In this document: positions 27,836-37,515 of the stretch, piece by piece | How positions within the stretch are numbered: position 1 is the first letter of the stretch | Layout: each line of letters starts with the position of its first letter | From: Bacteroidota bacterium | GTDB taxonomy: Bacteria; Bacteroidota; Bacteroidia; Chitinophagales; Chitinophagaceae | Assembly (NCBI GenBank): GCA_018268085.1 | Contig: JAFDXE010000001.1 | Location: 1 to 64,000 of the forward strand | Direction of reading: 5' to 3' | DNA: 64,000 bases | Translations under genes and position numbers: made by a program | Notes under the pieces: generated by a model | What the model saw: the letters and a program-made list of their open reading frames with translations, nothing else | Database searches by the model: none | What the model was told of the DNA's origin: nothing

Positions 27836-29092
27836 GTGGACAGAAAAATAGAAAGAAAAGGAATCAGCAGAAAAAAACTGTACGGCATCATTGGCATTGC
27901 AGCGATAATGCTCTTGATCATTGCCAGTGTGTATTTCACTTCCGGCAAATCAAAATTAAATGTACAGGAAGAACGCATCAGCATCAGTGAAGTAAAAAAG
28001 GGTGCCTTCCAGGAATTCATCCCGGTAAACGGAGTTGTGCTTCCTCAAACAACCATATACCTCGATGCGGTGGAAGGTGGCAGGGTTGAGGAAAAATTCA
28101 TTGAAGACGGCGCCATGGTAAAGAAAGGCCAGCCGATTCTTCGGCTATCCAATACCGATATTGAGCTGAGTTTAGTGAACCAGCAAACATCTGTATATAA
28201 CTTATTAACCCAAATGCAGATTGCCAAAAATGCTGCCCAGCAAAACACAACGCAAAAATTGAATCAGAAAACAGATGTAGAAAGTGCTTACCTGGAAGCA
28301 AAGCGGGTGTATGAACTGGATAAATATTTGCTCGAGCAAAAAGTGATCGGCTTACAGGAATTTAAACAGGCAGAAAATAATTACAACTACCAGAAAGAAA
28401 GAATGCAGCTTACTGATAAAATCCTGAAACAGGACGCCTCATCCAATGAACAACAGGTATCCCAGGCACAGCAATCCTACAAAGGTTCGCAAAACGCATT
28501 GGAAGTAATGCGTAAAAAAGTTGGCGACCTTGTTGTACGGGCACCAATAGACGGGCAACTGACTTCGCTGGATGCAGAAATCGGGCAGAATAAAAATAAG
28601 GGAGAAAGGCTTGGACAAATTGATATTACCGATGGTTACAAAGTAAGAGTTGATGTTGATGAACATTATATATCAAGGGTGTTTACCGGCTTAACAGCCA
28701 TGGCAACAATTGCTGGTAAGGATTATAATTTAAAGATCAACAAAATTTACACACAGGTAAGCAATGGTCGCTTCCAGGTAGATATGTTGTTTAACGATTC
28801 AATCCCCCAGGGCATCCGCCGCGGGCAAACGCTGCAATTGCGACTGGCCCTGAGTGATGAAACACAGGCGCTGTTATTGGGTAAAGGTGGTTTCTTCCAG
28901 CAAACAGGTGGCAACTGGGTGTATAAACTCAGTAACGATGGCACAACAGCGTATAAAGTAGATGTGCAACTCGGAAGACAGAACCCTGATTATTATGAAG
29001 TATTAAGCGGACTTCAGCCCGGTGATAAAGTGGTTATCTCCAGCTATGAAAATTATGGAAACATGCAGGAGCTGGTGATAAAGAAAAAATAA
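27836..29092 (+). CDS. Periplasmic adaptor (membrane fusion protein) of an ABC export system
   Basis: The 418-residue HlyD/MacA-type adaptor has one N-terminal membrane segment (about 15-34). A biotinyl-lipoyl-like half (about 70-105, with GGRVEEKFIEDGAMVKKGQP) follows, then a long alpha-helical hairpin (about 105-225), the second lipoyl half (about 230-260, VVRAPIDGQLTSLDAEIGQ), a beta-barrel and a C-terminal domain (GLQPGDKVVISSY). It should bridge the inner-membrane permeases to the TolC-like channel encoded at 50472. The start is GTG; no in-frame ATG lies close by, and the sequence after GTG (DRKIERKG) looks like the usual start of such proteins. It is the first gene of the export locus and the only adaptor found there. 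Confidence 0.87.
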   Translation: MDRKIERKGISRKKLYGIIGIAAIMLLIIASVYFTSGKSKLNVQEERISISEVKKGAFQEFIPVNGVVLPQTTIYLDAVEGGRVEEKFIEDGAMVKKGQPILRLSNTDIELSLVNQQTSVYNLLTQMQIAKNAAQQNTTQKLNQKTDVESAYLEAKRVYELDKYLLEQKVIGLQEFKQAENNYNYQKERMQLTDKILKQDASSNEQQVSQAQQSYKGSQNALEVMRKKVGDLVVRAPIDGQLTSLDAEIGQNKNKGERLGQIDITDGYKVRVDVDEHYISRVFTGLTAMATIAGKDYNLKINKIYTQVSNGRFQVDMLFNDSIPQGIRRGQTLQLRLALSDETQALLLGKGGFFQQTGGNWVYKLSNDGTTAYKVDVQLGRQNPDYYEVLSGLQPGDKVVISSYENYGNMQELVIKKK

Positions 29093-29133
29093 AAACTAAC
29101 AACAAGTAATACAGTATAGCTAAATAAACAATT

Positions 29134-29286
29134 ATGAAACTGATTTTTTTACTCCTTTTACTTTGCTTCCAATGTATCGGAACAACAGTAAATTCAAAAC
29201 ATGTAATTAAAAAAGCTGCAGACACTGAAAAAGTTGTAGCAGACAATCCTTTGAATTTCGGATGCATTTATTTAATGAAATACTAA
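29134..29286 (+). CDS. Small secreted peptide, 50 residues, unknown
   Basis: This short frame starts at ATG 29134 and ends with TAA at 29286, 41 bp after the adaptor gene and 12 bp before the ATPase gene. The product begins MKLIFLLLLLCFQCIGTT, a good signal peptide with a basic residue and a long hydrophobic core. The rest is a short, fairly basic tail with one cysteine (NFGCIYLMKY at the end). The signal does not fit a normal lipobox. I recognise no family. Its place inside an export operon suggests a substrate, an accessory peptide or a leader for coupling. It could also be a chance frame, but position, spacing and signal peptide together favour a real gene. Confidence 0.55.
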   Translation: MKLIFLLLLLCFQCIGTTVNSKHVIKKAADTEKVVADNPLNFGCIYLMKY

Positions 29287-29298
29287 ACACATATAAAC

Positions 29299-29982
29299 AT
29301 GAGTATGATAAAGATCACCGACCTGGAAAAAATATACCGCACAGAAGATGTGGAAACTGTTGCATTGAATAAACTATCATTCGAAGTAAAACAGGGAGAA
29401 TTTATCGCTGTGATGGGCCCGTCCGGATGCGGAAAATCAACATTGCTGAATATACTTGGATTATTAGATGATCCGGATAGCGGCAGCTTCCTTTTCAATG
29501 GAACAGAAGTAGCTCATTTCAACGAACGCAAAAGAGCCGACCTGCGCAAAAAAAATATCGGTTTCGTATTCCAGAGCTTTAACCTCATTGATGAACTTAC
29601 CGTTTTCGAAAACGTGGAATTGCCTTTAATATACTTAGGTGTAAGTGCAGCCGACCGGAAGAAAAGGGTGGAAGAAGTGCTGGATAAAATGCAGATCATG
29701 CACAGGCGCAATCACTATCCGCAACAATTATCGGGTGGACAACAACAACGGGTAGCCGTAGCCAGGGCCGTAGTAAACAATCCAAAATTGATACTGGCAG
29801 ATGAACCCACCGGAAACCTGGATTCATCCAATGGTAATGAAGTGATGCAATTACTCACCGACCTGAATGAACAGGGCACCACCATCATCATGGTTACACA
29901 CTCAGAACACGATGCAAGGTATAGCCACCGGATCATTCGCATGCTGGATGGACAAACAGTTATTGAAAACATAATGGTATAA
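29299..29982 (+). CDS. ABC transporter ATPase of the MacB/LolD type (first of two)
   Basis: The 227-residue ATPase has Walker A GPSGCGKST (40-48), a Q loop in FVFQSFNLIDELTV, signature LSGGQQQR, Walker B LILADEPTGNLDS and the switch histidine in MVTHSEHD. The short length and the wording around Walker B are those of the LolD/MacB ATPases that work with FtsX-fold permeases. It lies 12 bp after the small peptide gene and 251 bp before the first of eight permeases. With the second ATPase at 49794 it is one of only two nucleotide-binding proteins for the eight permeases, so it is probably shared. ATG at 29299 is used; ATG at 29305 is possible. Confidence 0.93.
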   Translation: MSMIKITDLEKIYRTEDVETVALNKLSFEVKQGEFIAVMGPSGCGKSTLLNILGLLDDPDSGSFLFNGTEVAHFNERKRADLRKKNIGFVFQSFNLIDELTVFENVELPLIYLGVSAADRKKRVEEVLDKMQIMHRRNHYPQQLSGGQQQRVAVARAVVNNPKLILADEPTGNLDSSNGNEVMQLLTDLNEQGTTIIMVTHSEHDARYSHRIIRMLDGQTVIENIMV

Positions 29983-30233
29983 GGTTTTCGTGAAACGGGT
30001 AGAAATGCTTAAAGTATAGCCATGAAAAATTAAGCACTTCTTCAACTTCATCTGAAAAAATTACAAAGCTTCATCACATCAGTTTTGACTTTGTACAATA
30101 CCGTTAGCCCCTGACCGGGAACCCAACATGTGCCGCTGAATAGTTTTGATACACGGCAATCATGACTGAAAACTGGTTTGACCCTATATAATCATTGGGA
30201 ATACAAATTTGTTGTATTGTAAAACAAGAGCAG
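29983..30233 (+). other. Gap between ATPase and first permease, 251 bp
   Basis: No gene is seen. A dyad TACAA-ATTTG-TTGTA lies at 30202-30216, 17 bp before the permease start, and could be an operator or chance in AT-rich DNA. No terminator is visible, so transcription from the adaptor gene may continue through. A local promoter is possible, but I find no convincing Bacteroidota -33/-7 pair. Confidence 0.35.
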
Positions 30234-32639
30234 ATGTTTAAGAATCACTTTAAAATAGCATTCCGGAATTTGATCCGGAACAAAGCGTTTTCATTCATCA
30301 ATATTTTCGGGCTTGCGATAGGCTTTACCTGTTGCCTGCTGATCACCGGGTTTATAGCGGATGAGCTTAACTATGATACTTTCCCGGCCCGGGCGAAAGA
30401 TATTTACCGTGTGGAAATAAATGTAGAGAACAAGGATTTTTATTCGGCATGCGATAATGCAGTAGGGGAAGGAATGAAAAATACTTATCCCGAGATTGAG
30501 GAATATACAAGATTAACTTCATGGCATAAGGTATTTATACAATCCGGCAACAACCAGTTTAAAGAAAACCTAGGCGTTGCAGATGCCAACTTCCTGCGTT
30601 TCTTTTCCATACCGCTTGCCGAAGGAAACATACAAACAGCTTTGAGTGAACCGCATTGCGCCGTTATTTCCAAACAACTGGCAAAAAAATATTTCGGAAC
30701 GGAGAATGCCATGGGCAGATTTATTACCATAAATAATGCTGCCAATCCTACAAAGATCACAGGCATACTGGATGAGGCCCCGGGGAAATTACATTTCAAT
30801 TTCGACATCTATATAAAAATGAATGATGTCGATTACCGCCGCACCTGGAGTAACGTTGGTGTGTACACGTATGTAAGGCTATTGCCCGGAACCGATATCA
30901 GCAAACTGGAAAGTAAATTTCCCGAACTGGTGGCAAAATACGTTGTACCTGAAGTGCAGCATGATATGGGTGTAAGTTTTGCCGAAGCACAGAAATCCGT
31001 AGGTACTTTTGTTTTTTACCTGAAGCCTATACAAAAAATACATTTGTATTCTTCCAATAAAGATGAACTGGAAGTAAACGGTAATATCAGGTATGTGTAC
31101 ATCTTTGCAGCACTTGCATTGTTTATTATCATCCTGGCCGGGGTAAATTTCACGAATCTTTCCACTGCGGCATCCATAAAAAGATCAAAAGAAGTCGGGA
31201 TCAGGAAAGTGATGGGCTCAGAAAAAAAGCAACTCATTATTCAGTTCCTTACAGAATCGATACTGCTTACTGTATTCTCTTATCTGCTTGCGCAGGCAAT
31301 CATTTTCTTTGCGCTGCCATACTTTAACGACCTGGCTGGTAAACAAATATCTTTCAGCTCATTTTACGGCGTTAATGCATTGCTCTCTTCTTTCCTCTTT
31401 GTTCTCATCATTGGAGTACTGGCAGGATTGTACCCGGCATTTTTTATATCTTCTTTCAATATCATTAAAGTATTAAAGGGTAAAAGCGGGGGCACACAAC
31501 GAACCAATCGCAATCTCCGGGGTGGACTGGTGGTATTTCAATTTGCCATTTCCATTGCATTGATCATATCCACCATTGTGGTGTACCGTCAATTGCACTA
31601 CATGCAGCATAAAGAATTAGGGTTTGAAAAATCACAGGAACTTGTGATCAACGACAGCTACCTGTTAGGCGCAAACGAAAAAGCATTTACAGAGGAATTG
31701 CTGAAAGACAACAGGGTGGTGATGGGAACCATTTCAAGAGATGTACCGATTGCTTCAGAAAATATAGATGGTACACAGGCATTTGCAAAAGAAAACTTAA
31801 GTTCTGAAAACAGATCGGAAATTCATATTAATAAGTATCATGTAGATAAGGACTATATCCCCACACTTGGCATTCAAATGAAAGCCGGAAGAAATTTTTC
31901 ACCGGAATTCTCCACCGATTCAAATGCAGTTATTTTAAATGAAACAGCCGTAAAGGCATTCGGAATTACCGGTGATCCGTTGGGAAAAAGCATTGTATGT
32001 TCAGGCCAGGAAGAATACAAGATCATTGGAGTAACGAAAGACTTTCATTACACTTCCGTAAAAGAAGCGATAGCCCCACTCGTTTTTATGCTGGGAAGAA
32101 ACAGGGGCGGAATTATTCTGAAAGTAAACAGTAATAATATTGCCGGCCTGTTAGCTAAGGCAAAAGCAAATTGGGTTGCGATGAATGCAAAAGGTCCGTT
32201 CTCTTATGCTTTTCTTGATGAAAAATTTGCTAAAGTATATGCAGATGATGAACGCACAGGGAAAATATTTTCATTGTTTGCCGCTATATCAATCGTAATT
32301 GCTGCATTGGGATTATTTGGATTGTCAGCATTCAGCATTCAGCAAAGAACCAAAGAAATCGGGGTAAGAAAAGTACTCGGTGCCAGTGTTCAAAATGTAG
32401 TGCTGTTGCTGTCGAAAGAGTTTATGCTGATGATCTTCATCGCCTTTATTATCGCCGTTCCGCTAACCTGGATCGCTATGCACCATTGGTTGCAGGAATT
32501 TGCGTACAGGGTAAATATGAACTGGTTCATTTTTATTTTAGCTGGTGTAATAGCATTGCTGATAGGATTGCTCACCGTGAGTTTCCAGGCAATTAAGGCA
32601 GCCATTTCCAATCCTGTAAAGAGTTTAAGAGCGGATTAA
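30234..32639 (+). CDS. ABC export permease, double MacB/FtsX type, number 1 of 8
   Basis: The frame opens at 30195, but ATG at 30234 (MFKNHFKIAFRNLIRNK) matches the start shared by all eight permeases. The 801-residue protein is like two MacB-type halves in one chain. It has one membrane segment (about 20-42), a periplasmic domain, three membrane segments near 285-400 with RSKEVGIRKVMGS in the cytoplasmic loop, a fourth near 430-450, a second periplasmic domain, and three last segments with RTKEIGVRKVLGAS. It ends NPVKSLRAD. Conserved words include GVTKDFHYTS and YAFLDEKFAKVY. It should form the membrane part of a MacAB-TolC-like exporter with the adjacent ATPase. The substrate is unknown. 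Confidence 0.9.
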   Translation: MFKNHFKIAFRNLIRNKAFSFINIFGLAIGFTCCLLITGFIADELNYDTFPARAKDIYRVEINVENKDFYSACDNAVGEGMKNTYPEIEEYTRLTSWHKVFIQSGNNQFKENLGVADANFLRFFSIPLAEGNIQTALSEPHCAVISKQLAKKYFGTENAMGRFITINNAANPTKITGILDEAPGKLHFNFDIYIKMNDVDYRRTWSNVGVYTYVRLLPGTDISKLESKFPELVAKYVVPEVQHDMGVSFAEAQKSVGTFVFYLKPIQKIHLYSSNKDELEVNGNIRYVYIFAALALFIIILAGVNFTNLSTAASIKRSKEVGIRKVMGSEKKQLIIQFLTESILLTVFSYLLAQAIIFFALPYFNDLAGKQISFSSFYGVNALLSSFLFVLIIGVLAGLYPAFFISSFNIIKVLKGKSGGTQRTNRNLRGGLVVFQFAISIALIISTIVVYRQLHYMQHKELGFEKSQELVINDSYLLGANEKAFTEELLKDNRVVMGTISRDVPIASENIDGTQAFAKENLSSENRSEIHINKYHVDKDYIPTLGIQMKAGRNFSPEFSTDSNAVILNETAVKAFGITGDPLGKSIVCSGQEEYKIIGVTKDFHYTSVKEAIAPLVFMLGRNRGGIILKVNSNNIAGLLAKAKANWVAMNAKGPFSYAFLDEKFAKVYADDERTGKIFSLFAAISIVIAALGLFGLSAFSIQQRTKEIGVRKVLGASVQNVVLLLSKEFMLMIFIAFIIAVPLTWIAMHHWLQEFAYRVNMNWFIFILAGVIALLIGLLTVSFQAIKAAISNPVKSLRAD

Positions 32640-32669
32640 TATTGTTATCAATTCAATTTAAAATTGTGT

Positions 32670-35048
32670 ATGTTCAAGAATTATCTAAAAATAGCTTGTA
32701 GAAATCTCTGGAGAAGCAAAGTATTTTCTACTATCAATATTGCCGGGCTTGCCATTGGAATGGCAAGTGCAGTTTTAATCTTACTCTGGATTCAGAATGA
32801 AATCAGCCATGATAAGTTCCATGAAAAATCTGACCGGTTGTACACCGTAAACAACCGCGATAAATTTAACGGCGAGTTCTGGGCATGGGCTACAACACCA
32901 GCCGTAATGGCACCGGTGCTGAAAATGAATTATGCTTCAGATATTGAAGATGCCGTTCGGGTAACCGGTAACAGCTTCTTACTCACGGTAGGCGACAAAC
33001 GCCTGAATGTGCAGGGCAGTTTTGCAGATACCGGATTTCTCAACATGTTCAGTTTTCCACTGGTAAAAGGAAATAAAGCACAGGCGCTTAAAGAAAATTA
33101 CAACATTGTGATTACCGAGAAACTGGCAAAAAAACTTTTTGGTAATGATGAAGCAGTTGGTAAAAGCATTCTTATAGACAGTGTTGATCATTTTACGGTA
33201 AGTGCCATACTCAAAGATTTACCCAACAACACCATCTTTAATTTCGAATACCTGTTGCCCTGGTCGTACCGGGAAAAAGTAAATTCACCCGATCTCAACT
33301 GGCAAAACAACTCCATTCAAACGTATTTATTATTAAAACCCGGCGTTTCCAAAGAAGCTTTTGATCAGAAAATAAAAAACATAACCATTGATCATACCGC
33401 TAACAGCGGCTCACCATCAACAACACAGGTATTCACACAATTGTTTAAAGAGCAGTGGCTGTATTCAAAATCGGAGAACGGAAAATATGTTGGCGGAAGA
33501 ATAGAACAGGTAAAACAATTTGCCATCATTGCGTCATTCATATTATTGATCGCCTGTATTAATTTTATGAACCTGAGTACGGCGAGGAGTGAAAAAAGAG
33601 CAAGAGAAGTGGGCGTAAGAAAAGTAGTAGGTGCACAAAAAAGCTGGTTGGTAATGCAGTTCATATTCGAAAGCATTTTACTTGCCTTCCTTTCAGCCAT
33701 ACTTGCTTTGATAATTGTTGAAGTCAGTCTTCCTGCATTCAATGATCTTGTGGGCAAAACATTGTACATCGATTTTTCAAATTATATATTCTGGCTTACA
33801 GCAGTTGGGTTTATTCTTTTCACCGGCGTACTGGCCGGAAGTTACCCGGCATTCTATCTTTCCTCTTTTCAACCGGTAAAAGTATTAAAGGGTACATTCA
33901 AAGCGGCACATGCACTGGTTACACCAAGAAAAATACTGGTAGTACTTCAATTTTCTTTTGCCATTGCATTAATCATTTGTACGATCATCGTTAAACACCA
34001 GATCAAATATGCGCAGGGCAGGGATTCAGGATATGTGAAAGATAAATTGCTGTACACTTTCCTGCAAGGTGATAATGAGAAAAATTATGAACTGATCAGG
34101 AATGAATTATTAAGTTCCGGGGCAGCCGTTTCCGTTACCAAATCCATGAGCCCGATCACACAACGATGGAGCGATGGCTGGGGATATACCTGGGATGGCA
34201 GCAAACCTGGTGATAATAAAATTGATTTTATCCGTTTTGCATCAGATGCAGATTTTGTAAAAACCATGGGCGTACAATTGGTTGAAGGAAGAGATATTGA
34301 TATCAGGAAATATCCATCCGATTCAAATGCCGTGTTACTGAATGAAACTGCGGTTAACGTGATGCGGTTAAAAAATCCAATCGGAACGGTAATCAGGGAA
34401 GAAGGCGGATCACAACATTGGAATGTAATTGGTGTTATCAAAGATTTTGTTTTTGAATCTCCTTATCAGAAAGTACAACAGCTTATGGTATGTGGTCCGT
34501 CAGCATGGTTTAATGTAATTCATTATAAATTAAATGCTGCCATGCCTACAGATAAAGCTTTAGCATTGGCAAAAGGAATATTCGAAAAATACAATCCGCA
34601 ATATGTTTACGATTATCACTTCGTGGATGAAGGCTATGCTCAAAAATTTTCTCAGGAAAAAAGAATCGGAACACTCATTGGTTTATTTGCCGGACTAACC
34701 ATTTTTATTTCATGCCTCGGGCTATTCGGACTTGCAGCTTATATGGCTCAAAACCGTATAAAGGAAATCGGTGTACGTAAAGTGCTGGGCGCAAGTGTTA
34801 CCAGCATTGCATCATTGTTGTCGAAAGACTTTTTAAAACTTGTTCTGATTTCCTTTGTAATTGCATCGCCGATTGCATGGTATTTTATGAACTCCTGGCT
34901 GCAGCGTTACAATTACCGGATCAATATTGAATGGTGGGTATTCGCATTAACAGGCTTGCTCTCGGCACTCATTGCTGTAATTACGGTAAGCTACCAGGCC
35001 ATCAAAGCGGCTGTAGCAAACCCGGTAAAAAGTCTGCGTTCTGAATAA
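32670..35048 (+). CDS. ABC export permease, double MacB/FtsX type, number 2 of 8
   Basis: The first in-frame start is TTG at 32664, but ATG at 32670 (MFKNYLKIACRNLWRSK) fits the family. The 792-residue protein has the same 1+3+1+3 membrane layout as its neighbours. The two cytoplasmic loop motifs are RAREVGVRKVVGAQ and RIKEIGVRKVLGAS, and the end is NPVKSLRSE. It is most like permease 6 (both have STARSE/ATARSE followed by RAREVGVRKV). The second periplasmic domain contains VIKDFVFES and YHFVDEGYAQKF. It starts 30 bp after permease 1 and is almost surely in the same transcript. A paralog-specific substrate is possible but cannot be inferred. Confidence 0.9.
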   Translation: MFKNYLKIACRNLWRSKVFSTINIAGLAIGMASAVLILLWIQNEISHDKFHEKSDRLYTVNNRDKFNGEFWAWATTPAVMAPVLKMNYASDIEDAVRVTGNSFLLTVGDKRLNVQGSFADTGFLNMFSFPLVKGNKAQALKENYNIVITEKLAKKLFGNDEAVGKSILIDSVDHFTVSAILKDLPNNTIFNFEYLLPWSYREKVNSPDLNWQNNSIQTYLLLKPGVSKEAFDQKIKNITIDHTANSGSPSTTQVFTQLFKEQWLYSKSENGKYVGGRIEQVKQFAIIASFILLIACINFMNLSTARSEKRAREVGVRKVVGAQKSWLVMQFIFESILLAFLSAILALIIVEVSLPAFNDLVGKTLYIDFSNYIFWLTAVGFILFTGVLAGSYPAFYLSSFQPVKVLKGTFKAAHALVTPRKILVVLQFSFAIALIICTIIVKHQIKYAQGRDSGYVKDKLLYTFLQGDNEKNYELIRNELLSSGAAVSVTKSMSPITQRWSDGWGYTWDGSKPGDNKIDFIRFASDADFVKTMGVQLVEGRDIDIRKYPSDSNAVLLNETAVNVMRLKNPIGTVIREEGGSQHWNVIGVIKDFVFESPYQKVQQLMVCGPSAWFNVIHYKLNAAMPTDKALALAKGIFEKYNPQYVYDYHFVDEGYAQKFSQEKRIGTLIGLFAGLTIFISCLGLFGLAAYMAQNRIKEIGVRKVLGASVTSIASLLSKDFLKLVLISFVIASPIAWYFMNSWLQRYNYRINIEWWVFALTGLLSALIAVITVSYQAIKAAVANPVKSLRSE

Positions 35049-35079
35049 TGGGTATTACAAAATCTAAAGAACTGTTGTT

Positions 35080-37500
35080 ATGCTAAAAAACTATTTCATC
35101 ACATTACTGCGCAACATGCGTAAACATGTATTGCACACTTCTATCAACATCGTTGGAATGTCTGTGGCATTCACCTGCAGCATTTTGTTGCTGGTAATGA
35201 TACATTTCGATTTTTCATTCGACGACATGCATAAAAACAAAGACAAAATTTATGAGTTGTACACCTACCTGAATGAACCTACCGGCATTGAATACAGTTC
35301 CTCTATGGGTTACCCGGTAGTATCTACAATAAAGAACGAAGGAATTGGCGTTGATAAAGCAACCCGTATTAAAAACAGGGGCAAAGAAATAAGGTATAAT
35401 GATAAAACACTTGAACAAAATATTTTACTGGTAGATGATGATTTCTTCAGCATTTTTTCATTCCCGGTAATGAAAGGTGAAGCAGCACATCCATTGGCAA
35501 ATACCGGCGATGTGGTATTAACTGAAAAAACAGCCGGAAATTTATTTGGGAAAGAAAATCCCATAGGGAAAATGGTTGAATTAAAAATAGGAGGTAAGTG
35601 GAACAAACTCGTTGTTAGTGCTGTACTGGCCGATCCTCCCAAAAACTCCTCTGTTTCTTTTTCAGTATTAGCAAGAACAGAACTTGATCCCGATTATACG
35701 ATCCAAAAAGATGATTGGAATTTTCAGCAACACCGGGTAATTGTACAATTGAAAGACAATGTTTCAAAAGAAGCAGTAGAAGCAGGTTTGAGAAACTATG
35801 CAAAAAAATACAACCAGTTTGATGAAGACTATTTAAAAAATAAAGGATACACAAAAGATGCAAAAGGTGACTATGCAGGATTAGGATTGCTGCCTTTGAA
35901 ACAACTGCATTTCAGCGGCCAGCTCAACATAGGCAATTCCGTTAGTAAATCATTTTTATACATTCTTTTATTGATCGCATGCGTAATTGTGCTAATTGCC
36001 TGTTTCAATTTTGTAAACCTGAACGTTGGACTTGCATTTACCCGTACAAAAGAAATTGGCGTACGAAAATGCCTCGGTGCAAACAAACGACAGGTTTGGT
36101 TACAGGTTTGGGGCGAAAGTTTTGCCACTGTATTTGTTTCCATGCTGATCGCTTTTATCACTTCTATTGTGCTGATGAATGGTTTCAATAAATTAATGCA
36201 GGTAAATTTCGATACTTCGCTTTTGTTTCAACCTGCTATTATCGGCTACCTGGTACTGATATTATTTTTAGTTTCCTTTATCGCTTCCGGATATCCGTCA
36301 TCTATAATGAGCCGTTTAAAAACCGTAGAAGTATTAAAAGGTAAAATCACGATCAGGCGGCCGGGCATTTTCAGGAACGCGTTGATTGTTGCACAATTTG
36401 TAATTGCCATCGGGTTAATCTGCACAACGATTATCATTTACCAGCAGTTTCAGCATTTACGCAAAGCGCCATTGGGATACAACAGTAAATCATTGGTTAG
36501 TATTCCCATCCGCAAAGAAGATCATGGAAAAGAAATCGTAGCAAAAATGCGTTCGCTGCTTTCATCGCAAACCTCCATCGAATCTGTTTCAGGTTCATCA
36601 GTAAATTTCGGAATGGGAACCGATGGAAGCATCAGCAAAATGAGTTATGGATTTGGATATAAAGGAAAATCAATCACTACCAATTTTCTTTCCGGCGATT
36701 TCGATATCATTAAAACATTAGGACTTCCGTTAAAAGAAGGCAGGGACTTTTCAACAAACTATGCATCTGATAGCAGCTATGCCGTTATTATCACAGAGAG
36801 CATGGCAAAACAATTGGGCGATGATAATATCGTTGGAACCAGTTTCTATTCAGACAGCAGCCGCCCCAAATGGAATGTTGTGGGCGTGATTCCCGATTTT
36901 CATTTGTATTCGATGTATGAAACAGCAGATCCACTTACCATTTGCATGGAAAAAACAGAGGCCTTGAGTTATATTCTTATAAGAGTAAACACACAAAATC
37001 CTGCGGCAACAATGGCGTTGATAAAAAGTAAATATGCCGAAGTTGAACCTGGTGTTGAGTTTAAAGGCTCATTTGTAAATGAGAATATCGACAGGTGGTA
37101 TGCAAATGAAGAAAGGTTATCAAAAATGTTTTCCATTGCTGCACTGGTTGCCATCATTTTATCCTGTATGGGATTGTTTGGAATGGCATTTATTATTATC
37201 CGCCAGCGGGTAAAAGAAATCGGTGTAAGAAAAGTGCTGGGTGCATCCGTTAGCGGCATCACTGCGTTGGTAACAAAAGAATTTATCAAGCCGGTAATTA
37301 TTGCATTATTAATTGCTGTTCCAATCGTTTGGTGGATGCTGAACAAATGGTTACAGGATTTTATGTACCGGATAGAAATCAAATGGTGGGTTTTTGTTTT
37401 TAGCGGACTCGTAGCCATATTTATTGCCATCGCAACCGTTAGCTTTCACGCTATTAAAGCGGCCCTTGCAAACCCGGTAAAAAGTTTAAGAACAGAATAA
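35080..37500 (+). CDS. ABC export permease, double MacB/FtsX type, number 3 of 8
   Basis: The 806-residue protein starts MLKNYFITLLRNMRKHVLH and has the family membrane layout. The loop motifs are RTKEIGVRKCLGAN and RVKEIGVRKVLGAS, and the end is NPVKSLRTE. The usual FLDE word before the last membrane block is changed to SFVNENIDRWY, and the motif VVGVIPDFHLYS replaces VxKDF. The first periplasmic domain differs more from its neighbours than the membrane parts do, as expected if it contacts different ligands. The gap to permease 2 is 31 bp. Confidence 0.9.
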   Translation: MLKNYFITLLRNMRKHVLHTSINIVGMSVAFTCSILLLVMIHFDFSFDDMHKNKDKIYELYTYLNEPTGIEYSSSMGYPVVSTIKNEGIGVDKATRIKNRGKEIRYNDKTLEQNILLVDDDFFSIFSFPVMKGEAAHPLANTGDVVLTEKTAGNLFGKENPIGKMVELKIGGKWNKLVVSAVLADPPKNSSVSFSVLARTELDPDYTIQKDDWNFQQHRVIVQLKDNVSKEAVEAGLRNYAKKYNQFDEDYLKNKGYTKDAKGDYAGLGLLPLKQLHFSGQLNIGNSVSKSFLYILLLIACVIVLIACFNFVNLNVGLAFTRTKEIGVRKCLGANKRQVWLQVWGESFATVFVSMLIAFITSIVLMNGFNKLMQVNFDTSLLFQPAIIGYLVLILFLVSFIASGYPSSIMSRLKTVEVLKGKITIRRPGIFRNALIVAQFVIAIGLICTTIIIYQQFQHLRKAPLGYNSKSLVSIPIRKEDHGKEIVAKMRSLLSSQTSIESVSGSSVNFGMGTDGSISKMSYGFGYKGKSITTNFLSGDFDIIKTLGLPLKEGRDFSTNYASDSSYAVIITESMAKQLGDDNIVGTSFYSDSSRPKWNVVGVIPDFHLYSMYETADPLTICMEKTEALSYILIRVNTQNPAATMALIKSKYAEVEPGVEFKGSFVNENIDRWYANEERLSKMFSIAALVAIILSCMGLFGMAFIIIRQRVKEIGVRKVLGASVSGITALVTKEFIKPVIIALLIAVPIVWWMLNKWLQDFMYRIEIKWWVFVFSGLVAIFIAIATVSFHAIKAALANPVKSLRTE

Positions 37501-37515
37501 ACAGATTACATTTTT

